Shown in pieces: positions 43,321-51,963 of a stretch of DNA of 64,000 nt (the first letter of the stretch is position 1; each line of letters begins with the position of its first letter). A program made the position numbers and the translations under genes. Source of the DNA: an uncultured Oscillospiraceae bacterium. GTDB taxonomy: Bacteria; Bacillota; Clostridia; Oscillospirales; Oscillospiraceae. The stretch covers positions 1-64,000 of the forward strand of contig CANPVS010000009.1 in NCBI GenBank assembly GCA_947581795.1. The letters run 5' to 3'. A model generated the notes under the pieces. It was not told where the DNA came from. It made no database searches and worked only from the letters and a program-made list of their open reading frames with translations.

Positions 43321-43333
43321 AGCCCCCGCCCCC

Positions 43334-43555
43334 TCACTTCAGGATGATCCTGCAGTCGGGCTCCACCTTTTTGCAGCACTTGACCACCTGCTGCATGATG
43401 TCGTCGAAGCGGGCGTCGTCCGCGTCGATGGTCATCTTCTGGGTGAGGAAGCTCACGGTGGCGTCGGCGACGCCGTCCAGCTTCTTGATGGCGTCCTCCA
43501 TCTTCCGGGCGCAGTTGGCGCAGTCCAGGTCCTCCAGCTTGTAAGACTTTTTCAT
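43334..43555 (-). CDS. Heavy-metal-associated (HMA) domain protein
   Basis: MKKSYKLEDLDCANCARKMEDAIKKLDGVADATVSFLTQKM. Confidence 0.9.
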   Translation of the reverse strand: MKKSYKLEDLDCANCARKMEDAIKKLDGVADATVSFLTQKMTIDADDARFDDIMQQVVKCCKKVEPDCRIILK

Positions 43556-43594
43556 GATGTATATCTCCTCTCAAATATAATACACTTTCCTCTT

Positions 43595-43704
43595 CGGCCC
43601 CCTCTGACGAGGGGGCTGTCGGCGGAGCCGACTGGGGGAGAGAAATAGTCTGTCTCTCCCTCCGTCGCGGCTGTCGCCGCGCCACCTCCCTCGTCAGAGG
43701 GAGG
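43595..43704 (-). repeat. Palindromic MITE-like element, copy D
   Basis: GGCCCCCTCTGACGAGGGGGCTGTCGGCGGAGCCGACTGGGGGAGAGA-AATAGTCTG-TCTCTCCCTCCGTCGCGGCTGTCGCCGCGCCACCTCCCTCGTCAGAGGGAGGC. Confidence 0.92.
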
Positions 43705-43717
43705 CGCTGGGGAGGCG

Positions 43718-44083
43718 TCATTCCTCCACGTGTTCCATGCCCTGGGCGATGAGCGTTCTCACGTGGTCGTCGGCCAGGGAGTAGAATACGGTCTTGCCCT
43801 CTTTCCGGGGCTTCACCAGGCGGCCGGACTTCAGCACCCGCAGCTGGTGGCTCACCGCGGATTGGGTCAGGCCCAGCAACTGGGCGATGTCGCACACGCA
43901 GAGCTCCGCCTCGAACAGGGCGTAGAGGATCTTGATCCGGGTGGAGTCCCCGAAGACCTTGAAAAGCTCCGCCAGGTCGTAGAGCTTCTCGTCCGCGGGC
44001 ATCTCCGAGAGCACCCGCTCCACCGTGGCCTCGTGGACGCACAGAAAGCCGCACCGCTCGATGATGTCGTTCATGTCCGCCAT
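43718..44083 (-). CDS. ArsR/SmtB-family metalloregulator
   Basis: LYDLAELFKVFGDSTRIKILYALFEAELCVCDIAQLLGLTQSAVSHQLRVLKSGRLV. Confidence 0.93.
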   Translation of the reverse strand: MADMNDIIERCGFLCVHEATVERVLSEMPADEKLYDLAELFKVFGDSTRIKILYALFEAELCVCDIAQLLGLTQSAVSHQLRVLKSGRLVKPRKEGKTVFYSLADDHVRTLIAQGMEHVEE

Positions 44084-44103
44084 GATCCGTCCCCCTTTTC
44101 GCA

Positions 44104-44129
44104 AACATATGAATTGTTGTTCATATGTT
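44104..44129 (-). promoter_or_regulatory. ArsR/SmtB-type operator
   Basis: AACATATGAA-N6-TTCATATGTT upstream of the arsR-like gene. Confidence 0.85.
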
Positions 44130-44268
44130 ATCATATGCATCTGCATCTGTCAAGGCCACGGCGCATATTTTTTCCTGTCGCCCGCCATTTGCCAGGGCAC
44201 TTGATTTTTCCCGAAAAACATGGCACTATTATATGATGTAACAAATAAACGGAACAGGAGGAGAGGAT

Positions 44269-45837
44269 ATGCCCGACAAAGAGCCCGTTTCCCGCAATAC
44301 GAAGCCCCGGCGCGGAGTTTTCAGCGTCGTGTTCGGCCGCGGCGCCGTGGCGGCCATATTGGTGCTGATCCAGTTCTTCTTCCTGTTCGTGCTCTTCTTC
44401 CGGCTGCAGCGGTCCAGCATTTATCTGTCCTGGGCGGTGAGCCTGTTGGCGGGGCTGTTTCTGGTGTATCTGCTCAACACCGGCTCCGAATCCACCATCA
44501 AGCTGACCTGGTGCGTCATCATCGCCCTGGTGCCGGTGTTCGGGGTGCTCCTGTATCTTTTCATCTCCTTCGATTTCGGCCACCGAGCGGAGCAGCGCAT
44601 CTTCCGGGTCCAGGTGGCGGAGAGCGCCCCCTATATGCCCGCCCAGACCGAGCTCATGGAGCGGCTCAAAGAAGCGGAGCCGGAGCTCTACCCTCTGGCG
44701 GTGTACGCCGCCCGGCGCAACGGCTTCGCCGTGTATGAGAACACCGCCGCCCGGTACTTCCCCCAGGGGGAGGACAAATACGCCGCCATGCTGGAGGAGC
44801 TGGAGAAGGCGAAGGAATTCATCTTCCTGGAGTACTTCATCGTGGAAGAGGGAGAGATGTGGGACGCGGTGCTGGACATCCTGGCCCGGAAGGTCCGGGA
44901 GGGCGTGGACGTGCGGATGCTCTACGACGGCACCTGCTCCCTGCTGCGCCTGCCGGCCAGCTATCCTAAAAAGCTCCGGGCCCTGGGCATCCAGTGCAAG
45001 GTCTTTGCCCCCATCCGGCCCTTCATCTCCACCAGCTACAACAACCGGGACCACCGGAAGATTCTGGTCATCGACGGAAAGGTGGGCTTCACCGGCGGGG
45101 TGAACCTGGCGGACGAGTACATCAACCGCCGGGAGAAGTTCGGCCACTGGAAGGACGCCGCCGTCATGCTCTCCGGCGACGGGGTGCGCAGCATGACCCT
45201 CATGTTCCTGCGGCTGTGGAACGCCGGGGAGAAGGTGCAGGAGTACGCCCCCTATCTCAACGATCCCACGCCCCCTGCCAATGACAGCCAGGGCTACGTG
45301 ATCCCCTACGGGGACAGCCCGATGGACGACGAGCGCACCGGGGAGATGGTCTACCTGCACATGATCAACACCGCCCGGGAGTACGTGTATATCATGACCC
45401 CCTATCTCATCCTGGACGGGGAGATGGCCACCGCCATCACCTTCGCCGCCCACCGGGGGGTGGACGTGCGGATCATCCTGCCCGGCATCCCGGACAAGAA
45501 GTACGCCAACCTCCTGGCCAAGGGCCACTACAAGGCCCTCACCGAGGCGGGGGTAAAGCTCTACGAATACACCCCCGGCTTTATCCATTCCAAGGTGTTT
45601 TTGGCCGACGGCGTCTCCGCCGTGGTGGGCACCATCAACCTGGACTACCGGAGCCTCTACATGAACTTCGAGTGCGCCGCGTACCTCTACAAGTCCCCGG
45701 CCCTGCCGGATATCCTCAAAGACTTCGAGGACACCTTCCCCCAGTGCCGGGCCGTCACCATGGAGACGGTAAAGAATATGAAGCTCTCCACCCGGCTGGC
45801 CGCGGCCCTTCTGCGGGTCGCCGCCCCCCTCATGTGA
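44269..45837 (+). CDS. cls: Cardiolipin synthase (PLD family)
   Basis: Two HKD motifs: NRDHRKILVIDGKVGFTGGVNL and FIHSKVFLADGVSAVVGTINLDYRS. Confidence 0.93.
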   Translation: MPDKEPVSRNTKPRRGVFSVVFGRGAVAAILVLIQFFFLFVLFFRLQRSSIYLSWAVSLLAGLFLVYLLNTGSESTIKLTWCVIIALVPVFGVLLYLFISFDFGHRAEQRIFRVQVAESAPYMPAQTELMERLKEAEPELYPLAVYAARRNGFAVYENTAARYFPQGEDKYAAMLEELEKAKEFIFLEYFIVEEGEMWDAVLDILARKVREGVDVRMLYDGTCSLLRLPASYPKKLRALGIQCKVFAPIRPFISTSYNNRDHRKILVIDGKVGFTGGVNLADEYINRREKFGHWKDAAVMLSGDGVRSMTLMFLRLWNAGEKVQEYAPYLNDPTPPANDSQGYVIPYGDSPMDDERTGEMVYLHMINTAREYVYIMTPYLILDGEMATAITFAAHRGVDVRIILPGIPDKKYANLLAKGHYKALTEAGVKLYEYTPGFIHSKVFLADGVSAVVGTINLDYRSLYMNFECAAYLYKSPALPDILKDFEDTFPQCRAVTMETVKNMKLSTRLAAALLRVAAPLM

Positions 45838-45851
45838 GAAAGGAACCGTAT

Positions 45852-45902
45852 ATGATCGTTTTACCGCTTGCCATCGTCTCCGCTCCATGCAAGGCCGACT
45901 AG
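45852..45902 (+). CDS. Leader peptide MIVLPLAIVSAPCKAD upstream of MFS gene
   Basis: GAGAAAGGAACCGTAT-ATG, TAG stop, followed by stacked inverted repeats. Confidence 0.6.
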   Translation: MIVLPLAIVSAPCKAD

Positions 45903-46013
45903 GATAGGGGCTGCATGGAGCGATATAGCTGACGGGAGGCGAACACACATCAGCTATTCCTATCCTGCCGGCTTTGCTTCTCTGACCTACACAAGATCAA
46001 AAAGGAGCAAAGC
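45881..46013 (+). promoter_or_regulatory. Translational attenuator (hairpins H1-H3, SD sequestered in H3)
   Basis: H1 CGCTCCATGCA/TGCATGGAGCG; H2 ATAGCTGA/TCAGCTAT; alternative AGGATAGG/CCTATCCT; H3 GCTTTGCTTCT/AGGAGCAAAGC contains the SD. Confidence 0.65.
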
Positions 46014-46015
46014 AA

Positions 46016-47314
46016 ATGAACAGAATATCCCGGGGCCTCAAGGATATGGGGCCCTTTCTTCTCCTGTGGAGCACCCAGGCCCTCTCCGGGCTGGGCAGCG
46101 CCATGACCAGTTACGCCCTGGTGCTCTGGTCCTACGGCGAGCACGGCTCGGCCCTTCGCACCGCCCTTTTGATGGTGTGCTCCTACACGCCCTATGTGGT
46201 GTGCAGCGTCTTCGCCGGGGCTCTCTCGGACCGGTGGGACAAAAAACGCACCATGCTCTGCTGCGACGGTCTGGCCGCGGCGGGCACCATGGCGGTGGCC
46301 CTGCTGCTGCGTACAGGCCGCCTCCAGGTGGGGCATCTCTATCTCATCAACGCCCTCATGGGCCTGATGAACACGGTCCAGCAGCCCGCCTCAGAGGTGG
46401 CTGTGACCCTGCTGCTGCCGGAGAAATACTACCAGCGGGCCGGGGGCCTGAGCCAGCTTTCCCAGTCCGTGACCAGCCTCCTCACGCCCCTTCTCACCAC
46501 GGCGGTGATGGGCCTTTGGGGCATGGGCGCGGTGCTGGTCACAGACCTGGCCACCTTCCTTCTCGCGGCGCTGGCGCTGCTCTTCTTCATCCGCATTCCC
46601 TCAGCCCCCAGCGCCGGGGAGAAGCGGGAGAGTCTGTGGAAAGAGGCGGGCGAGGGGCTCGCCTATCTGCGCCGGGAGCCGGGCGTCGCCCACATGATCG
46701 TCTTTCTCGCCGCCGTCAATCTGGTGGCGTCCATGTACGACGCCGCCTTCCCCGCCATGCTCCTGTCCCGGTCCGGCGGCGGACAGCGTGTCATGGGCCT
46801 GGTGAGCGCCGCGGCGGGTCTCGCCACTTTGATGGGCAGCATTCTGGCCGCGGCCCTGCCCGCGCCGAAGCGCCGGGTCCCGGTGATCTGGTGGTGCCTG
46901 CTGTTCTCCCTGGGCACGGAGAACTTCCTCCTGGCCTTCGGAAAGAGCCCGGCGGCGTGGTGCCTGGGGTCCTTTCTCGGCTGGGCGCCTATCCCCCTTA
47001 TGAACGCCGACATGAGCGCCCTGTTCCGGCTGCGCATTCCCCTGGCCGTCCAGGGCCGGGTCTACGCCGTGCGCAACTCCCTGCAGTTTTTCACCATCCC
47101 CGCCGGGTACCTGCTGGGCGGGGCGCTGGTGGACCGGGTGTTCGAGCCCTACATGGCCGGACCGGGGGCGGACGCCCTGCCGGCGGTCCTCTTCGGCACA
47201 GGCAAGGGCAGCGGCGCGGCCATGTTTTTCGCCCTTCTGGGCGTGCTGGGCGTGAGCGTGTGCCTCTGCTTCCGGCGGGACAGGGCCATGGAACATTTGG
47301 ACGAAACAGAATAA
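46016..47314 (+). CDS. MFS transporter (macrolide-efflux/DHA3-like)
   Basis: MNRISRGLKDMGPFLLLWSTQALSGLGSAMTSYALVLWSYGEHGSALRTALLMVCSYTPYVVCSVFAGALSDRWDKKRTM. Confidence 0.88.
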   Translation: MNRISRGLKDMGPFLLLWSTQALSGLGSAMTSYALVLWSYGEHGSALRTALLMVCSYTPYVVCSVFAGALSDRWDKKRTMLCCDGLAAAGTMAVALLLRTGRLQVGHLYLINALMGLMNTVQQPASEVAVTLLLPEKYYQRAGGLSQLSQSVTSLLTPLLTTAVMGLWGMGAVLVTDLATFLLAALALLFFIRIPSAPSAGEKRESLWKEAGEGLAYLRREPGVAHMIVFLAAVNLVASMYDAAFPAMLLSRSGGGQRVMGLVSAAAGLATLMGSILAAALPAPKRRVPVIWWCLLFSLGTENFLLAFGKSPAAWCLGSFLGWAPIPLMNADMSALFRLRIPLAVQGRVYAVRNSLQFFTIPAGYLLGGALVDRVFEPYMAGPGADALPAVLFGTGKGSGAAMFFALLGVLGVSVCLCFRRDRAMEHLDETE

Positions 47315-47319
47315 CCTTC

Positions 47320-47350
47320 GCGGGGCCGGGTTTTCGGCCCCGCTTTTTTT
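47320..47350 (+). terminator. Terminator after MFS gene
   Basis: GCGGGGCCGGGTTTTCGGCCCCGCTTTTTTT. Confidence 0.9.
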
Positions 47351-47443
47351 GCGCCGCGCCTGTCCGCACAAACAAGTCCCTCTCTGTATAGAATGGAGCG
47401 AGGCAATCAAGCCTCACTGAATTTTACAGAGAGGGGTATACAC

Positions 47444-49303
47444 ATGAGAATACGTCGTATCGTGACCGGGTGTATAGCCGGTCTCTATTTATTTCTTCGC
47501 GCGGCCTCCGGGTCCCCCGCCGTCCCCGGCAGCGGGCCGGTGGTCATCGACAGCCCCGACGCCCTTATCGCCTTCAGCGAGGCGGTCAGCGCCGGGCAGA
47601 CCTACGCCGGCCAGACCGTGGTCCTGGCCGGGGACATCGACATGGCGGGCCGGGCCTTCGGCCCCATCGGCCAGCGGCCGGGCGGGGACGGGTCGGGCGC
47701 CTTCCGGGGCGTCTTCGACGGCCAGGGCCACGCCATCCGGCGGCTCACGGTCACCGGCGGCAGCGGCGAGGCGGGCCTGTTCGCCATCCTGGACGGGGCC
47801 GTGGTCAAAAACCTGCGCCTGGAGGTGTCCGTAAGCGGCCAGGGCCAGACCGCCGTGGGCGGACTGGCGGGCCGGATGGTCAACACCGGCCTCTTCAATG
47901 TGGCCGTGGACGGCAATGTGACCGCCGGGTCCTGGGCTGTCCCCGGGGACGGGGTCCTGGCCGCCGGCGGCATCGCCGGCCGGGCGGAGGGCCGGACCGT
48001 GCTGGACCGGTGCGCCGCCCGGGGCTCCCTGGGCGCGGCGGGCTCTTTCAGCGCCGCGGTCTATGCCGGCGGCGCCTTCGGATACCTGCAGGGCGCCACG
48101 GTCACCAACTGCTACTCCACCGCCTACCTTTTCGTAAACGACGCGGGGATCACCGCCGGCGGCTTCGCCGGGTATCTGGCGGACAGCGCCCTTCGGGACA
48201 GCTACGCCGCCTCAGGCATGGTCACCGGCGCCAACACCGCCGGGGCCTTCGCCGGTCTGACGGCGGGCTCGTCTTTCAGCAACGTCTGGCACGATGGGGA
48301 GCTGACCGCGCCCCTGCCCGGCGCGGGCGGCGTCTTCAGCGGAGTCATACAGGGCGCGCCCACCGCCCAGATGCAGAGCGCTCCCTTCCCCGGCCAGCTC
48401 AGCGAGGCCTTCTATCAGGCCGCCCCGGGGCAGAACAACGGCTATCCGGTCCTGGACTTCGAGGCCATCATTATCCCCACGGAGGCCCCGGCCCCCACGG
48501 AGGAGCCCACTCCTGTCCCTACCGACACGCCGGCTCCTACGGAGGGACCGACGCCAGTCCCCACTGACACGCCAATTCCTACCGATGAACCAACGCCGGT
48601 CCCCACTGACACGCCAATTCCTACCGATGAACCAACGCCACTCCCCACCGACGAGCCTATTCCTACCGGGGAACCGTCGCCCGTCCCCACTGACGAGCCT
48701 ATTCCCACCGGGGAACCGTCGCCCGTCCCCACTGACGAGCCAATTCCCACCGGGGAACCGTCGCCGCTCCCCACTGACACGCCAATTCCTACCGATGAAC
48801 CGATGCCAGTCCCCACTGACGAACCAATTCCTACCGATGAACCGTCACCCGTCCCTACCGACAAACCAATTCCCACCGAAGAGCCGTCGCCCGTCCCCAC
48901 TGACACACCAATTCCTACTGATGAACCGTCGCCACTCCCCACTGACACGCCAATTCCCACCGAAGAGCCGTCGCCCGTCCCCACTGACACACCAATTCCT
49001 ACTGAGAACCCGTCGCCAGTCCCCACCGACACACCGGCTCCCACGGAGGCTCCGCTGGAGAGCCCGGTCCCGCCGGTGACCAGCGAACCCTATGACCCCA
49101 CAGCGGCCACCCCCGCCCCCACCGGGGCCCCGGCGCAGCCCGCCGGGTCATGGTCCGGCCCCACAGGACCGGACGCGTCCACCACTGCCGCCGGGCCCAC
49201 GGCCCCCCGGACGGCGGATGACGCCCACGCCCTGCCGTGGCTGGCGCTGTTCCTGGCCCTGACAGCGGCCTTCACTGCCATTGTTCGGAGATACAGAAGA
49301 TAA
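47444..49303 (+). CDS. Secreted/surface GLUG-motif protein with Pro/Thr-rich repeat stalk and C-terminal TM anchor
   Basis: Signal-like N-term MRIRRIVTGCIAGLYLFLRAASG; GLUG-like GGLAGRM, GGIAGRA, GGFAGYL units; 14-aa repeats; ALFLALTAAFTAIVRRYRR tail. Confidence 0.75.
   Translation: MRIRRIVTGCIAGLYLFLRAASGSPAVPGSGPVVIDSPDALIAFSEAVSAGQTYAGQTVVLAGDIDMAGRAFGPIGQRPGGDGSGAFRGVFDGQGHAIRRLTVTGGSGEAGLFAILDGAVVKNLRLEVSVSGQGQTAVGGLAGRMVNTGLFNVAVDGNVTAGSWAVPGDGVLAAGGIAGRAEGRTVLDRCAARGSLGAAGSFSAAVYAGGAFGYLQGATVTNCYSTAYLFVNDAGITAGGFAGYLADSALRDSYAASGMVTGANTAGAFAGLTAGSSFSNVWHDGELTAPLPGAGGVFSGVIQGAPTAQMQSAPFPGQLSEAFYQAAPGQNNGYPVLDFEAIIIPTEAPAPTEEPTPVPTDTPAPTEGPTPVPTDTPIPTDEPTPVPTDTPIPTDEPTPLPTDEPIPTGEPSPVPTDEPIPTGEPSPVPTDEPIPTGEPSPLPTDTPIPTDEPMPVPTDEPIPTDEPSPVPTDKPIPTEEPSPVPTDTPIPTDEPSPLPTDTPIPTEEPSPVPTDTPIPTENPSPVPTDTPAPTEAPLESPVPPVTSEPYDPTAATPAPTGAPAQPAGSWSGPTGPDASTTAAGPTAPRTADDAHALPWLALFLALTAAFTAIVRRYRR
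48491..49036 (+). repeat. Tandem 42-bp coding repeat, about 13 units
   Basis: Consensus IPTDEPSPVPTDTP. Confidence 0.9.
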
Positions 49304-49310
49304 AAATAAA

Positions 49311-49423
49311 GCCTCCCTCTGACGAGGGAGGTGGACGCCGAAGGCGGCCGGAGGGAGAGAAAACAAATATCTCTCCCCCAGTCACCGCCAAAGGCGGCGA
49401 CAGCCCCCTCGTCAGAGGGGGCC
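49311..49423 (+). repeat. Palindromic MITE-like element, copy E
   Basis: GCCTCCCTCTGACGAGGGAGGTGGACGCCGAAGGCGGCCGGAGGGAGAGA-AAACAAATA-TCTCTCCCCCAGTCACCGCCAAAGGCGGCGACAGCCCCCTCGTCAGAGGGGGCC. Confidence 0.92.
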
Positions 49424-49444
49424 GTCTTTTACGTCTTTCAATAT

Positions 49445-50839
<1,395 letters not shown>

Positions 50840-51002
50840 GTCTGTTTCCTCCGTTTCCGCCAAATAAGCCAAATAAAAGTATAGTGGCTGCGTTGCAGCG
50901 CCTATGCCACGTTTTGCGGTTCCGCCGGACAGGCGGGAGCAAAAAGGCATAAAAAGTATAATGGCTGCACAGCAGCCATTATACACATCTGATTTGATTT
51001 TT

Positions 51003-51770
51003 TCAATATTCGATGTAAGGACACCGGAGCCAATCTGTCCAGGTCCGGTCCGCCACCCGGGTCTTCACCACGCCTCCGGCGTGGGATATGGCCTCGATGG
51101 CCCAGCCGCCGCCGATGTACACGCCGATATGCCCGTCAGCGTAGACCAGCAGGCCCGGTATCTCCGGGATGGTGTCGATGGGTCCCTTTTCCACGGCGTT
51201 GTCGTAGAATTCCTGGGTGCCCCAGTCGGGCATGTCCCCGGCGTTGTAGTCCACACCCTCGCCGGGCACGTACCAGCCGTAGCTCTTGATGAGCCCGGCG
51301 CAGTCCACCACCCGCCGGCCGAGCCACTTTTCCCGGATGATAGCCTCGTACTCCTTCACGTCGTCGCCGAACTGCTCTATCTTAAAGGCCAGAAAGTCCT
51401 CCGTCAGCACAGTGCCGAAGGTGCCCCACACGTAGCCCCACTGGTTGTCCCAGGCCATCTGGGCCCATGCCACCAGGTCCGCGGCGGTCTTTTTGTCCGG
51501 GGTGGCAAAGATGCTCTCGTCGATGATGTTGGAGTTGTGCTCGCCGTACTCCACGTGCACATACTGCCCCGGCTTCCACTCGAACATATCCGGCGGGATG
51601 GGCGAGGGCTCCGGCGTGGCCGTGGGCGAGGGTTCAGGGGTGGGCGGGGCACTTTCCCCGCCGACATGCACCCATATGATGGATACCGCCGCCGCTAGCA
51701 GGATCACCAGCCCCGCCAGCAGGAACGGGCCATATCCGGTCCGCTGCTTCGTGGTGTTCGGCCTGCTCAT
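51003..51770 (-). CDS. Membrane-anchored NlpC/P60-like peptidase
   Basis: [19 protein letters not shown]...[22 protein letters not shown] after one TM. Confidence 0.75.
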   Translation of the reverse strand: MSRPNTTKQRTGYGPFLLAGLVILLAAAVSIIWVHVGGESAPPTPEPSPTATPEPSPIPPDMFEWKPGQYVHVEYGEHNSNIIDESIFATPDKKTAADLVAWAQMAWDNQWGYVWGTFGTVLTEDFLAFKIEQFGDDVKEYEAIIREKWLGRRVVDCAGLIKSYGWYVPGEGVDYNAGDMPDWGTQEFYDNAVEKGPIDTIPEIPGLLVYADGHIGVYIGGGWAIEAISHAGGVVKTRVADRTWTDWLRCPYIEY

Positions 51771-51963
51771 GGTCCATCCCTCCTCTTGCGCACGGTCCGC
51801 GCGCCTTTATCATATCAATAAGAGGAGCAAACTACAATACTGTTTTTTTAAGTTTTTCTTAAGCCTTTCTTAATTTCCGTGCCTCTTACAATTCCTGCCA
51901 AATTTCGGCCGATTGCATAGGTTTGGGACTTTTGCGGATAATAAATCCTGCGAGACAAAAGAC

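Noticed and set aside
43317-44108. 263-aa minus-strand ORF spanning ArsR/HMA genes
   Set aside because: Runs through two clear CDSs in another frame and through the palindromic repeat.
45868-47391. 507-aa plus-strand ORF overlapping the MFS gene
   Set aside because: Alternative frame of the MFS coding region; true CDS begins at 46016 with SD and TM pattern.
48491-49036. Possible CRISPR array
   Set aside because: Tandem coding repeat without unique spacers; no cas genes.
48442-49044. 200-aa antisense ORF of GIGVSVGTGDG repeats
   Set aside because: Complement of the 42-bp coding repeat of the surface protein.
50940-51000. asnS T-box riboswitch
   Set aside because: The hairpin GTATAATGGCTGC...GCAGCCATTATAC followed by TTTTT fits a terminator of the upstream NlpC-like gene; no T-box motifs recognised.
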